Assembly (NCBI RefSeq): GCF_019856455.1
Contig: NZ_CP082205.1
Location: 1,798,001 to 1,862,000, forward strand
Direction of reading: 5' to 3'
DNA length: 64,000 nt
Source: Streptococcus suis
GTDB lineage: Bacteria; Bacillota; Bacilli; Lactobacillales; Streptococcaceae
Shown here: positions 53,135 through 62,832 of the stretch, piece by piece
How the letters are laid out: each line of letters starts with the position of its first letter
Numbering within the stretch: the stretch's first letter is position 1
The notes under the pieces: model-generated
Told to the model about the DNA's origin: nothing
Database searches by the model: none
Seen by the model: only the letters and a program-made list of their open reading frames with translations
Translations under genes and position numbers: made by a program

Positions 53135-54802
53135 CTAATCATTTCTAATCTCAACTGTATCTGCGAGAAAGCCAAATTCTTCTGGGACTGGACTGGCTTC
53201 TTTTTCGATTTCCTGTGTCTTTTGCCCTTTTGCTTTTGCCGAAAATTCAGCACGAATACTTACCCAATCTTCCTGAGCAATAGCTAAAATCTGTGGGGAA
53301 AAACCAGCTGCCTTGCTGAGAATATTTCCAAACATGGTATTGAGATTGTCACGCTTCATCGTCTGTTCAGCATTAAGTGGAGAATCAAAGGCTAGAATTG
53401 CATGATTTTCATTGGCAGCAACTGGTTGGGAACCAACCAACAAGGCACGATCAGCCCCAGATAAGCTCTCGATAATTTCTCCCCAAGCATTCTGCAAGCG
53501 AGTCAAATTTTCACGCGCCAAGGTTGGATTTTCCATAGCTTCCTGCAAAATTGCATGAACCTTGCTGGTATCCAATCGGTACTTCTTCGGAGCCTGTGGC
53601 TTGCGTGAAACTGGCTTAACAGCACTTGGTTGACTAGATAATTGACCTAGTTGTTTCTGTAAATCCGCAACTTGTTGTTGCAGACTGGCTAGTTGACCCA
53701 GTAAATCAGCTGGCAGCTCTGCCATTGCCCCCGAAGGAGAACTATCTTCAGCCAAACGAATAGTCATCATTTCAGCGTAAATCTTGGGTTGAGGACTGGA
53801 CTTGATGTCCGCCAAGCCCCTGGTCACCATCTCAATCATGGTAAAAATCCGTGCCTGCTCAAGAGCTAGATTTTCTGAAAAACCTGTTGTTAAATGCGTA
53901 TCCTCACCACCCGTCTGCACGATAAGGACATCTCTCAAATAGTGCAAAAGATCTGTCGCAAAACGGCTCATACTCTTTCCTTGGTCAAACAAGGTTTGTA
54001 GATGCTGGAGAGCTGTGACACTATCCCCTTGACGAAGACTTGCCACATAGTCATCCAAGGCACGCAAGCTGATAGATCCCGTAATTTCCTCAGCAATTTC
54101 CAAGGTCACTTGCTGGTCCTGACTAAGGCTGAGAGCCTGATCCAAAATGGATAGGGCATCCCGCATCCCCCCCTCTGCCCGACGCGCAATGATCGTCAGA
54201 GCCTGCTCGTCAAAGATTAGCCCTTCCTTGGTCAAAATTGCAGCCAAGTGCTCCTGAATGTCCGTCACCTTGATGGACTTAAATTCAAATCGTTGCACCC
54301 TTGACAGAATGGTAGCAGGAATCTTGTGCAATTCCGTCGTTGCTAGAATAAAGACCACATTTTCAGTCGGCTCTTCCAAGGTCTTCAAGAGGGCATTGAA
54401 GGCTCCAGTAGACAGCATGTGGACCTCGTCGATGATATAGACCTTATAGGTCGCAAGACTAGGTGCATAGGTCGATTTATCACGAATATCACGGATTTCA
54501 TCCACACCATTGTTGGAAGCAGCATCAATCTCAATGACATCTTCCAGACTGCCCTCGGTAATGGCCTGACAGATATAGCAATCGTTACAAGGCTCGCCTC
54601 CAACCTGATTAGGACAGTTCATGGCCTTGGCAAAAATCTTAGCTGCCGATGTCTTACCCGTACCACGAGGACCTGAAAAGAGATAGGCATGACTGATTTT
54701 CCCCTGTTCAATGGCCTGTTTGAGTGTGGTCGCAACCACCTCCTGCCCCACCATCTCCCCAAAGGTCTGGCTTCGGTACTTCCTATATAAAGCTTGGTAC
54801 AT
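53135..54802 (-). CDS. dnaX: DNA polymerase III subunit gamma/tau
   Basis: 555 residues. AAA+ clamp-loader ATPase: Walker A SGPRGTGKTSAAKIF near residue 43, Cys-rich zinc module (CPNQVGGEPCNDCYIC) near 64-79, Walker B IIDEVHML, sensor FILATTELHKIP. Tau-type C-terminus with a Gln/Leu heptad segment (LLGQLASLQQQVADLQKQLG, about 370-395) that suggests a coiled coil. Its ATG overlaps the msrC stop by one base (TAATG). Confidence 0.97.
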   Translation of the reverse strand: MYQALYRKYRSQTFGEMVGQEVVATTLKQAIEQGKISHAYLFSGPRGTGKTSAAKIFAKAMNCPNQVGGEPCNDCYICQAITEGSLEDVIEIDAASNNGVDEIRDIRDKSTYAPSLATYKVYIIDEVHMLSTGAFNALLKTLEEPTENVVFILATTELHKIPATILSRVQRFEFKSIKVTDIQEHLAAILTKEGLIFDEQALTIIARRAEGGMRDALSILDQALSLSQDQQVTLEIAEEITGSISLRALDDYVASLRQGDSVTALQHLQTLFDQGKSMSRFATDLLHYLRDVLIVQTGGEDTHLTTGFSENLALEQARIFTMIEMVTRGLADIKSSPQPKIYAEMMTIRLAEDSSPSGAMAELPADLLGQLASLQQQVADLQKQLGQLSSQPSAVKPVSRKPQAPKKYRLDTSKVHAILQEAMENPTLARENLTRLQNAWGEIIESLSGADRALLVGSQPVAANENHAILAFDSPLNAEQTMKRDNLNTMFGNILSKAAGFSPQILAIAQEDWVSIRAEFSAKAKGQKTQEIEKEASPVPEEFGFLADTVEIRND

Positions 54803-55299
54803 TAGCGTTTTTCTCCAAACATAGCAAAATTCCAGTCCGTCTTCTCAACCAAGTGAGCAACGAACTGCTCTAGGTATTCTTGATCAATGGCATCGTAATC
54901 AGCTACCAATCTCGAATCCAAGTCCAAAACGCCCAGCAACTGGTCGTTTTTCACCATTGGCACAACGATTTCTGATAGGGCTGTCGCATCGCAGGAAATA
55001 TAGTTATCATGTAGACGAACATCGTCTACGAGAATAGTCTGGCGCTTAGCTGCAGCCTCACCGCAGACACCCTTTCCAAGTGCAATATGAACACAGGAAA
55101 CGCCACCCTGAAAAGGCCCCAAAATCAATTCACTACCATCATACAAGTAAAATCCTGTAAAGACAGAGTTTGGTAGAGCTTGATTGAGCAAAGCAGAAGC
55201 ATTTGATAGATTGGCTAAAGCATTGGTTTCACCATCAAGAAGAGCTTCCAATTGAGCCAATAATAGTTGATAATTTGAAATTTTTTCTTCTTTAGTCAT
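54802..55299 (-). CDS. msrC: GAF-domain free methionine-(R)-sulfoxide reductase
   Basis: 165 residues, a single GAF fold. The fRMsr cysteines are present: [19 protein letters not shown] (two Cys) and [16 protein letters not shown] (one Cys). It reduces free methionine-R-sulfoxide. Often paired with dnaX in streptococci, with translational coupling here. Confidence 0.9.
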   Translation of the reverse strand: MTKEEKISNYQLLLAQLEALLDGETNALANLSNASALLNQALPNSVFTGFYLYDGSELILGPFQGGVSCVHIALGKGVCGEAAAKRQTILVDDVRLHDNYISCDATALSEIVVPMVKNDQLLGVLDLDSRLVADYDAIDQEYLEQFVAHLVEKTDWNFAMFGEKR

Positions 55300-55356
55300 A
55301 AAAACATTATAGCATAGAAAGACGGAGCTTGACAGTAGGTATTGTTAGAAATCAGC

Positions 55357-55384
55357 AAAAAACGAGACCTGTCGATCTCGTTTA
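55357..55384 (-). terminator. Terminator after the LPXTG protein gene
   Basis: AAACGAGA...TCTCGTTTTTTGC on the minus strand. Confidence 0.9.
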
Positions 55385-55396
55385 CAGGGTTCTTAA

Positions 55397-57169
55397 TTAA
55401 GATGACTTGCCTGAACGTCTTTTCACGACCAGACCTGCTAGTCCCAATAAGCCCATACCTGTCAGATGTAGGACGGAGCTGACTTCACCAGTAGCTGGTA
55501 AAGTTTTTGTCTGTGACTGACTAGTTGATGCAGGTTTGACAGTTGACTGTTTGCTTTGGCTTGCTGGTGCCGCAGGCTCCTTATCTCCCTGTTTGGTTGC
55601 TTGTTTTTCTGATGCTGACTGACCAGTTGGACTTGCAGTTGGTCTTTCAACCAACTTCTCAACTGGTTGTTCAGTTGGTTTTTCAACTAGCTGTTCGGCC
55701 GGTTTTTCAGTTGGGGTTTCAACTGGTTTCTCTGTTGGCGTTGCCCCCTCTTCTATGTAATAGAAGTAGTATTCCTTGTTAGGTCTTGCCTTAGCTTCTT
55801 CGTAAGTAACTGTTTGACTTTCTTGAACTACTCGTGATGTCCAACCTTCAAATGTTAGAGGTTCTAGAACAACACTCTCCCCTGGTTTGAGTGTATACTC
55901 AATTTCTTTTAACACATCAACTTTTTGGCCAGGTTCAATTTGTTCCTCAGTATAGACGGCCTTAATCGTGATCGATTGATCTACTGGAATTGTCGGTATT
56001 GCCTTTGATGCAGCAATGTTAGCCATTGCTTTTTCAAGTTTTTGAGTAATTTCTTTATGGTAAGCGATTTGATAATCCCAGTATTCAGGAGTCCAACCAA
56101 TAGCGTTGATAATATCTTGATCTGTCAAGACTAGACCTACTGGTTCGTTAAATAAATTTTCAACTAAAATTAACTCTAATTGTAAAGTAGTTAAATCCTC
56201 TGATTGAGTAATCTGATTAAACTTAGCTTCATCCTCTGTCAGGCGGATAATATGGTCTACTCCCAACTCTTTCTTATAGACTTCAAAAGCTTTCAAGACA
56301 GTGGTATGGAAGGTATCAAAAACTTTCTGATACTCCACACGTTGTTCAGGTCTAATTAATGAGTCAATAGAAGGAGCTTTGTCATAGTATACCTTAACAG
56401 TCTTATTGGCAACTAGTCTGAAAGTACCACCTTTCCCATAGGTCCATGAGTCAAAGCCCTCAGTCTTACCTACTCTATAACCTGATATTACCGGAAAGTC
56501 AAAGCTTACCTCAGTTCCTTCAACTCCACTCTGCTGAATGGTTTGGAGAACTTGACCGTCTTGATCTACTAATTGGATAGTATAGTTTACTGTATTCGTA
56601 TCAGTAGAGTTAGTATCACCCGCAGGTTCTGGCTGTTCCACTGGGTTTTCAGCTGGTTTGTCTGTCGGAGTTTCAACCGATTCTGATACCGGGACTAAAT
56701 CTGCCATTGCTTGCTTCAAGACTGGGATAGAATTCTCAACATAAATATATCCAAACATATAGGTTGCATTTAACTCATTTAATGTTTGGTGACTATCAAC
56801 CCCATCTAAGCTCAATGAAGAAAAGGTTAAATCATCATTGTAAGCAGTAGCAATACTTTGTGCTCCAAGATAAATCCGAACATCGCCATCATAGTTCTTA
56901 TTCCACGATTCTTCCGTATAGTCCGCTGGATTAAGAGCTTTTATCTGACCGACTAGATCACGGTAGCTCTGGATCATGGTCTTGATTTCAATCTTTCTGG
57001 CTTCCAAAGCTGGATCTGCCTGTTCTGTTGCATAAACCTTGGTCAAACCAAAATTTGTCAGTCCCACCGGCTCAACCAAGCCTCCCAAAACAGTGACCGC
57101 TGCTAATCCAACACCCAGCTTGGTCCACTTATGAAGTTGTTTCTTGCTAAAACTTCTTTTGATTTTCAT
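55397..57169 (-). CDS. LPXTG wall-anchored surface protein
   Basis: 590 residues from the ATG at 57169 (GGAGG eight bases upstream). Signal peptide MKIKRSFSKKQLHKWTKLGV... cleaved near VYATEQA. Two Pro/Glu/Thr-rich linkers (about 165-195 and 470-515, the second built of TEKPVE/TEQPVE-type repeats). A MucBP-like module VNYTIQLVDQDGQVLQTI sits near residue 195-260 and helical modules follow. C-terminal sorting signal LPATGE, membrane segment and KRRSGKSS tail, so sortase A should anchor it. The promoter has an 11-T tract in its spacer. Confidence 0.93.
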   Translation of the reverse strand: MKIKRSFSKKQLHKWTKLGVGLAAVTVLGGLVEPVGLTNFGLTKVYATEQADPALEARKIEIKTMIQSYRDLVGQIKALNPADYTEESWNKNYDGDVRIYLGAQSIATAYNDDLTFSSLSLDGVDSHQTLNELNATYMFGYIYVENSIPVLKQAMADLVPVSESVETPTDKPAENPVEQPEPAGDTNSTDTNTVNYTIQLVDQDGQVLQTIQQSGVEGTEVSFDFPVISGYRVGKTEGFDSWTYGKGGTFRLVANKTVKVYYDKAPSIDSLIRPEQRVEYQKVFDTFHTTVLKAFEVYKKELGVDHIIRLTEDEAKFNQITQSEDLTTLQLELILVENLFNEPVGLVLTDQDIINAIGWTPEYWDYQIAYHKEITQKLEKAMANIAASKAIPTIPVDQSITIKAVYTEEQIEPGQKVDVLKEIEYTLKPGESVVLEPLTFEGWTSRVVQESQTVTYEEAKARPNKEYYFYYIEEGATPTEKPVETPTEKPAEQLVEKPTEQPVEKLVERPTASPTGQSASEKQATKQGDKEPAAPASQSKQSTVKPASTSQSQTKTLPATGEVSSVLHLTGMGLLGLAGLVVKRRSGKSS

Positions 57170-57220
57170 ACGAAAAACCTCCATTTATATAAAACTTTTA
57201 TGCCAAAAGGCACGCTTACC

Positions 57221-57251
57221 AGTATACTAAAAAAAAAAAGCAACCTGTCAA
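57221..57251 (-). promoter_or_regulatory. Promoter of the LPXTG protein gene with a poly-T spacer
   Basis: TTGACA (57251-57246) and TATACT (57226-57221) on the minus strand, spacer 19 bases that include eleven consecutive T (57239-57229). Loss of two T would give the optimal 17-base spacing, so slippage in this tract could switch expression. Confidence 0.7.
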
Positions 57252-57340
57252 GAAATTATGCGCTTAATATTCAAATATTCGGTTCTTTCTTGGTTTTCAG
57301 TCGATTTTTCATATTTTCGGAAAAAGAAAAAGGCTTGCGC

Positions 57341-57610
57341 CTATTTCCACATCCAGTACATAATCACTGCATCAATCAATACCCCTATAGCCCAGGCTAG
57401 TTGAAAATACTTTTTCTGTGTCTTATGCCGAAAATGGGTTCCACCTGCCCAGGCACCTAGCCCACCACCAAAATAGGACATGAGTAATAAGGTCTTTTCT
57501 GAAATCCGATAGGCGTTCTTTCTTGCCTTCCCTTTATCCATACCATAGGTAATGAAGACAAGTAAATTCCACACTACTAGCGCCATACTAACCATCTGTT
57601 TGATTGACAT
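57341..57610 (-). CDS. DUF1294 family small membrane protein
   Basis: 89 residues from the ATG at 57610 (GGAGGAAT upstream). Two to three membrane segments; family motif YGMDKGKARKNAYRISEKTLL and GGGLGAWAGGTHFRHKTQKKYF. Function unknown. Single gene. Confidence 0.85.
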   Translation of the reverse strand: MSIKQMVSMALVVWNLLVFITYGMDKGKARKNAYRISEKTLLLMSYFGGGLGAWAGGTHFRHKTQKKYFQLAWAIGVLIDAVIMYWMWK

Positions 57611-57671
57611 ACATTCCTCCAATTAAGTCACATTTCTTCTTACTCTAACATAATCCAAAACAGGACACAAG

Positions 57672-57699
57672 AAAAAACGATTCGGAAATCCGAATCGTT
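57672..57699 (-). terminator. Terminator after the udk-PadR operon
   Basis: AACGATTCGG-ATT-TCCGAATCGTTTTTTC on the minus strand, overlapping the PadR stop codon. Confidence 0.92.
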
Positions 57700-58237
57700 A
57701 CATTTCTGCCAGTGTATCCTCTAACCATTTGAGCTGGGCACGGTTGCGTTCAATAGACCGTGTCAAAATCAAATAGTGTCCATAATTGTCTTGGATACTT
57801 TCCTTGGTTGAGAACAGCTCAACTTTACGACTGTCTAGGTGTTTTAAGTGCTTGGTGACTAGTTCAATTTGACTCTGCAACAAACCAGGAATCCGTGGGT
57901 CATCCTTTTCACGAATAAAAAACATCTTGATTGAAAACAAGTCTTTTTGCTGAGGCGTTTCTTCATTTGGAATGGATAGCCATTCGTCTAAAATCTGACG
58001 ACCAGTAGCCGTCATCGCATACTGCTTTTCCTTTTCATTTCCAGGTACTGCATGACAAGTAATCAATTCTTCCTTGGTCATACGTTTTAATTCTGGATAG
58101 ACTTGGCTATGGGCAACCTGCCAAAATTCGCCTAAATCACGTTGAACATAGTCGGTAATCTGCTTGCCAGTTACCATTTGACCGCTAGCACCCATAATCC
58201 CTAATATGATATGAGGTAATATTCTTTGCTTCGGCAT
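57698..58237 (-). CDS. PadR-family transcriptional regulator (long form)
   Basis: 179 residues from the ATG at 58237 (MPKQRILPHIILGIM). Winged HTH (GKQITDYVQRDLGEFWQVAHSQVYPELKRM) plus a C-terminal helical dimerisation domain, the virulence-activator-alpha type. The inducer is unknown. Starts one base after the udk stop (TAAGATG), so it is expressed with uridine kinase. Confidence 0.9.
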   Translation of the reverse strand: MPKQRILPHIILGIMGASGQMVTGKQITDYVQRDLGEFWQVAHSQVYPELKRMTKEELITCHAVPGNEKEKQYAMTATGRQILDEWLSIPNEETPQQKDLFSIKMFFIREKDDPRIPGLLQSQIELVTKHLKHLDSRKVELFSTKESIQDNYGHYLILTRSIERNRAQLKWLEDTLAEM

Positions 58238-58238
58238 C

Positions 58239-58874
58239 TTAACCACGCTCTCTTAATATACTCTCCACCTTGGTGTTAATCAAGTCGATGGCTACAACGT
58301 TGCTGACGCCTTCAGGAATGACGATATCTGCATAGCGCTTGGTTGGCTCGATAAACTGGTGATACATTGGTTTCACCACCGAGGTGTACTGCTCAATGAT
58401 ACTATCTAAGCTACGGCCACGCTCTTCCATGTCTCTCTTAATGCGGCGAATGATACGAATATCGTCATCAGTATCGACGAATATCTTAATATCCATTAAA
58501 TCCCGCAACCGTTTGTCTTCCAATACTAAAATACCTTCCACAATAAATACATCTTGTGGTTCCTGACGATAGGTCTTCTCTGAACGTGTGTGCTGAGTGT
58601 AATCATAAATCGGAATATCCACTGAACGTCCTGCTAATAGCTCACTGATATGATAAATCATCAAATCCGTATCAAAAGCCAGTGGATGGTCATAATTGGT
58701 CAGTATCCGTTCTTCAAAGGTTAGGTGTGACTGATTCTTATAGTAAGAATCGTGTTCAATCATTGATATGCGAGCATTTGGGAAATTATCCAGAATGGCA
58801 CGCGACACACTTGTCTTGCCACCCCCAGATCCGCCGGTTACGCCAATAATAATGGGTTTCTGAGTCATCATCAT
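58239..58874 (-). CDS. udk: Uridine kinase
   Basis: 211 residues. P-loop [14 protein letters not shown] near residue 12, then [32 protein letters not shown], and the lid [18 protein letters not shown]. It phosphorylates uridine and cytidine for salvage. Three ATG codons in a row at the start; the first (58874) follows GAAGGAG and is taken. Divergent from the 58952 gene across a short palindrome. Confidence 0.95.
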   Translation of the reverse strand: MMMTQKPIIIGVTGGSGGGKTSVSRAILDNFPNARISMIEHDSYYKNQSHLTFEERILTNYDHPLAFDTDLMIYHISELLAGRSVDIPIYDYTQHTRSEKTYRQEPQDVFIVEGILVLEDKRLRDLMDIKIFVDTDDDIRIIRRIKRDMEERGRSLDSIIEQYTSVVKPMYHQFIEPTKRYADIVIPEGVSNVVAIDLINTKVESILRERG

Positions 58875-58898
58875 CTCCTTCTATTTTCAATACTATTT

Positions 58899-58919
58899 TA
58901 CCATGAAACATGGTATAAT
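58899..58919. promoter_or_regulatory. Palindrome between divergent udk and Gfo/Idh promoters
   Basis: TACCATG-AAA-CATGGTA (58899-58915). The + strand TATAAT at 58914-58919 serves the oxidoreductase gene, and a minus-strand TAAAAT (58900-58895) is a candidate -10 for udk. A regulator bound here would affect both. Confidence 0.5.
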
Positions 58920-58951
58920 GGAAAGGATAACACATAAAGAAATGAGAATTT

Positions 58952-59938
58952 ATGCTAAATTTTGGTATTATTGGTACCTCAGACATCAGTCACAAGTTCA
59001 TTTCCTCCGCTCATTTGAGTAAATATCTTCAATTATCAGCGATATTTTCAAGAAAACTGGAAACTGCTTTGTCATTTTCAACAAATTACGAAAATGTAAA
59101 ATTATACACAGAATGGATAAAATTCCTTTCTGCACCGATTGACTTGGTCTATATTGCCAGTCCAAACGCCTTGCATTTTGAACATGCAAAAGCTGTTCTC
59201 AAGGCCGGCAAACACGCTATCGTTGAAAAGCCTATGGTGTCCACACCTCAAGAATTGGCCCAACTTCGTCAGATTGCCAAGGAAAATGGTGTCTTCCTAT
59301 TTGAAGCTGCCCGCAATTACCACGAGGAAGCCATCGCTATTATTAGGGACTTCTTGAAGGATAAGACTGTTTTTGGGGCCAACTTCTCCTATGCCAAATA
59401 CTCTTCCAAAATGCCTGACCTCTTGTCAGGACAGACCCCAAATATCTTTTCAACTGATTTTTCAGGCGGAGCCTTAATGGATCTGGGTATCTATACCCTC
59501 TATACTGCCATTGGCCTCTTTGGCAGACCAAATGCAGCCCGATACACTGCTCAACAACTCCCTTCATCCATTGATTTGAATGGGACTGGGCAACTGATTT
59601 ATGATGATTTTCTAGTAAATATTCAGGCTGGAAAGAATATCACTAGCAATCTACCAAGCGAAATATATACCAGTGAGGGAACTCTCACCCTCAACGCCTG
59701 CCAGCATATCAGCTCTGCTATTTTCACAAAACATGATGGTAGCCAAGTAGTCCTACCTATCCGAGCTCAGGAAGATGCTATGCTGGAAGAGGTACAAGCC
59801 ATTGCCCAAGCTATACAGACAGGCAATCACGACCTAGCCAATGAATGGCTGGATGTGGCAGAAAGCGTCCATCAAACACTTTACACCATGCGTCAAGACG
59901 CAGGAATAATCTTTAAGGCGGATAACAATGAAATCTAA
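58952..59938 (+). CDS. Gfo/Idh/MocA-family oxidoreductase
   Basis: 328 residues. Rossmann start LNFGIIGTSDISHKF, then VYIASPNALHFEHAKAVLKAGKHAIVEKPM, where EKP carries the catalytic Lys. The C-terminal domain LMDLGIYTLYTAIGLFG is typical of the family. NAD(P)-dependent; the sugar substrate is unknown. Overlaps the helicase gene by 11 bases. Confidence 0.92.
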   Translation: MLNFGIIGTSDISHKFISSAHLSKYLQLSAIFSRKLETALSFSTNYENVKLYTEWIKFLSAPIDLVYIASPNALHFEHAKAVLKAGKHAIVEKPMVSTPQELAQLRQIAKENGVFLFEAARNYHEEAIAIIRDFLKDKTVFGANFSYAKYSSKMPDLLSGQTPNIFSTDFSGGALMDLGIYTLYTAIGLFGRPNAARYTAQQLPSSIDLNGTGQLIYDDFLVNIQAGKNITSNLPSEIYTSEGTLTLNACQHISSAIFTKHDGSQVVLPIRAQEDAMLEEVQAIAQAIQTGNHDLANEWLDVAESVHQTLYTMRQDAGIIFKADNNEI

Positions 59939-61010
59939 ATTTCCCTCCAGCTGGACGGACCAGCTTACCCTACTTGGCTTTGAGGACTTTACTCCTATCC
60001 AAGTCCAGGCCTTTGAGCCTATTGCAAACGGCAAGTCCCTTCTAGCTATCAGCCCAACAGGTACAGGAAAAACCCTTGCCTACCTCTGGCCTAGCCTATT
60101 AGCCCTAACTCCTAAAAAAGCCCAACAATTGCTCATCCTCGCACCCAATACAGAGCTGGCTGGTCAAATATTTGATGTTTGTAAGACTTGGTCGGAGACA
60201 ATTGGGCTGACTGCCCAACTATTCTTATCTGGTTCCAGTCAAAAACGCCAGATTGAGCGACTAAAAAAAGGACCAGAAATCCTGATTGGAACACCTGGTC
60301 GTATTTTCGAGTTGATTAAATTGAAAAAAATCAAGATGATGAATGTCAATACCATTGTCTTAGATGAATTTGACCAACTCTTCTCAGATTCCCAATACCA
60401 GTTTGTGGAAAAAATTATCCACTACGTACCTCGTGACCACCAGTTGATCTACATGAGTGCAACAGCTAAATTTGACCGTCAAAAAATTGCTGAGGACATT
60501 GAAAGCATTGATTTATCTGAGCAGAAATTGGATAATATCCAACATTGCTATATGATGGTAGATAAGCGTGACCGTTTGGAAACTCTACGTAAGTTTGCCA
60601 ATATCCCTGATTTTCGTGCTCTTGCATTTTTCAACAGCCTATCAGACCTTGGTGCAAGCGAAGATAAACTACTCTATAATGGTGTGAATGCAGTTTCATT
60701 GGCTTCTGATGTCAACGTAAAATTCCGTAAGGTCATCATCGAACGTTTCAAAAATCACGAACTCAATCTTCTACTTGCTACAGATATGGTCGCACGCGGT
60801 ATTGATATTGATAACTTAGAATGTGTCCTCAACTTTGAAGTTCCTTTTGACCAAGAAGCCTACACTCATCGTTCTGGACGTACTGGACGCATGGGCAAGG
60901 AAGGTCTTGTCATCACCCTAGTATCTAGTCCTAGCGAACTAAAACAATTGAAAAAGTATGCCTCCGTCCAAGAAGTCATTCTCAAGAATCAAGAGCTCTA
61001 CAAAATATAA
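59928..61010 (+). CDS. DEAD-box RNA helicase, short form
   Basis: 360 residues, only the two RecA-like domains. Motifs: Q motif FTPIQVQAFEPI, I SPTGTGKT, Ia APNTELA, II DEFD (in place of DEAD), III SAT, V ATDMVARGIDI, VI HRSGRTGR. There is no C-terminal extension, unlike CshA. Probably remodels RNA in ribosome assembly or decay. Co-transcribed with the oxidoreductase gene. Confidence 0.92.
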   Translation: MKSKFPSSWTDQLTLLGFEDFTPIQVQAFEPIANGKSLLAISPTGTGKTLAYLWPSLLALTPKKAQQLLILAPNTELAGQIFDVCKTWSETIGLTAQLFLSGSSQKRQIERLKKGPEILIGTPGRIFELIKLKKIKMMNVNTIVLDEFDQLFSDSQYQFVEKIIHYVPRDHQLIYMSATAKFDRQKIAEDIESIDLSEQKLDNIQHCYMMVDKRDRLETLRKFANIPDFRALAFFNSLSDLGASEDKLLYNGVNAVSLASDVNVKFRKVIIERFKNHELNLLLATDMVARGIDIDNLECVLNFEVPFDQEAYTHRSGRTGRMGKEGLVITLVSSPSELKQLKKYASVQEVILKNQELYKI

Positions 61011-61023
61011 TGAACAATATACA

Positions 61024-61070
61024 AAAGGCTTAGAACCAGTGTTTCTACTAACATGATTCTAAGCCTTTTA
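61024..61070. terminator. Terminator between the helicase gene and pgdA
   Basis: AAAAGGCTTAGAA...TTCTAAGCCTTTTA stem; works in both directions. Confidence 0.88.
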
Positions 61071-61076
61071 TCATTC

Positions 61077-62474
61077 TTACTGGGCTGGACCAGATAATTC
61101 TTGTGAATAATAGATTAATTGAGGATTGAGAGGACTGGCGAGTAAGTCTGTTACAGTAACCATATTGTAGCTCTCGCCTGTTAAATATTGCAATACAGAC
61201 TCGAGGCTATCAACTGTTGTCTGATGAATATCATGCATTAGGATAATACTTCCTGGACAAGTCTGTTCTTTTATTTCTTTCAAAATAGCTTGGGGATTGC
61301 GACTCTTCCAATCTTTAGAATCGACCGACCAATAAATCGATGGAAGTCCCATCTGATTGACAACGGCCTGGTTAACCGAACCATAAGGAGGGCGAACCAT
61401 TGTTGGTACAATACCTGTAGCTTCAGTAATAGCTGCCTGTGTATCTTGAATTTCTCTCTGTACTTGCTCCCCAGAAATAGTGACTAGATTGGGATGATTC
61501 CACGTATGGTTGGCGATGACGTGCCCTTCTGCTACCATTCTACGGAGAATAGCTTCATTCCCAGCTACAGCCTTACCAACAACAAAGAAAGTTGCTTTGG
61601 CATTATATTTTTTTAGTAAATCTAAAACTACCGGTGTCGTGTTCGGATTTGGTCCATCATCAAAGGTTAGAGCGACCTGTCTCAAATGTTTCTTATCCAC
61701 AACTTGTGCAGCCATATACTCATCATAGCCAACCTTATCAGCATCTACTAGATAATCACTCTTCACTACTGGGTACAAATCTGAAATTGGTAGAACCAAC
61801 TGGTTGATGCCGTAACCATCTGGTAATTGTAAGGTTAATTGGCTGTCTCCATAACTAAAGGAAATAGCATTTAAGTCTAGTGTTTCAAATTTTTTGACAA
61901 TCGCTTCTACATCAGTCTCTTTCATTCCTTGAGCAAGTAAGGCTTCTCTTAGATGATCAACAATAATCCTTGCTGTAGAGGATAAATTAGGTAATAAATC
62001 TTCCAGGGTAAACAATTCATTGTCCTGCGTCAACAACACACGCTCAGACGGGAGTTTATCCTGCTTTTTAATTTGCAAGTTGTCTACTTTATAGTGCTCC
62101 GCTTGAATTTCACGAGCTGTTACATTTTTAAAATTTGTTTTTCCCTCTATTGATGAAACAAAGACCAGTTTTTGAATTTTTCCTGCTGGTTTTTTATGAC
62201 CAAAGCGTCTTTGAACATAGGAAATCATTCGACTTTCTACAGGTCCTAAGACATGACCTGCATCATCTGTAGGTAAGGCAGCCACAACATGGGTCGTATC
62301 AATATTTCCCTCTTGAATCTTGCCCTTGCCTTTAGCGAGGATGGTTTGTTGTTTTTCCTCGATAAACTGACTAACCTGTCTTTCTTGAAGTCCTGCAAAT
62401 AACCATACAGCCAAACTTACCATTATGCCGAGCAAGGCGATGTTGATTCCCAACCAAAAACTAACTTTTTTCAT
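61077..62474 (-). CDS. pgdA: Peptidoglycan N-acetylglucosamine deacetylase
   Basis: 465 residues from the ATG at 62474 (MKKVSFWLGINIALLG), GGGAGG just upstream. One N-terminal membrane anchor (residues 5-28), an extracellular linker region, then the NodB deacetylase domain from about residue 265: VALTFDDGPNP (catalytic Asp), HVIANHTWNHP (zinc His), MVRPPYGSVN. PgdA de-acetylates GlcNAc in peptidoglycan and gives lysozyme resistance, a virulence trait in S. suis and pneumococcus. Confidence 0.95.
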   Translation of the reverse strand: MKKVSFWLGINIALLGIMVSLAVWLFAGLQERQVSQFIEEKQQTILAKGKGKIQEGNIDTTHVVAALPTDDAGHVLGPVESRMISYVQRRFGHKKPAGKIQKLVFVSSIEGKTNFKNVTAREIQAEHYKVDNLQIKKQDKLPSERVLLTQDNELFTLEDLLPNLSSTARIIVDHLREALLAQGMKETDVEAIVKKFETLDLNAISFSYGDSQLTLQLPDGYGINQLVLPISDLYPVVKSDYLVDADKVGYDEYMAAQVVDKKHLRQVALTFDDGPNPNTTPVVLDLLKKYNAKATFFVVGKAVAGNEAILRRMVAEGHVIANHTWNHPNLVTISGEQVQREIQDTQAAITEATGIVPTMVRPPYGSVNQAVVNQMGLPSIYWSVDSKDWKSRNPQAILKEIKEQTCPGSIILMHDIHQTTVDSLESVLQYLTGESYNMVTVTDLLASPLNPQLIYYSQELSGPAQ

Positions 62475-62571
62475 CTCCAACCTCCCATTCAAAACATATA
62501 TAAACTATGCTAAATCATTTAAAGGCTCTTGTCAAGACAGTTCTATAAAAACTCATAAAAAGATTAGGTAA

Positions 62572-62675
62572 TACTCTTCGAATAATCAAAATTATCCGTT
62601 CTCAACTTGCCTTGATGAACTCCAGTTCTATCTTCGGCTTCGTTTCCTGGGCTACTTTTGATTTTCATTGAGTAT
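62572..62675 (-). repeat. RUP-like repeat, intact copy 4
   Basis: TACTCTTCGAATAATCAAA...TTTGATTTTCATTGAGTA, nearly identical to copy 3 at 37608-37709, upstream of pgdA. Confidence 0.85.
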
Positions 62676-62741
62676 AAATAATTGATTTGCTTCCTAATTC
62701 CCTCCCTCCTGCCATTTTCTGATTTTTTTTGAAAAGAAAAA

Positions 62742-62777
62742 GACTGCCTAATAGCAGCATGACACTCAGCAGTCTAA
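62742..62777 (-). terminator. Terminator between the DUF6161 gene and the RUP copy
   Basis: AGACTGC...GCAGTCT stem with TTTTTC on the minus strand; a second terminator lies at 62810-62832. Confidence 0.7.
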
Positions 62778-62809
62778 ATAACCTGAGTTCATACATCTTA
62801 TATAACGAT

Positions 62810-62832
62810 AAAAACGGCAAAAAGCCGTTTTA
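62810..62832 (-). terminator. Terminator directly after the DUF6161 gene
   Basis: AAAACGGC-TTTTT-GCCGTTTTTATC on the minus strand, overlapping the stop codon. Confidence 0.9.

Noticed and set aside
60340..60390. Inactive helicase because motif II is DEFD
   Set aside because: The two acidic residues needed for Mg-ATP are kept, and the other motifs are intact.
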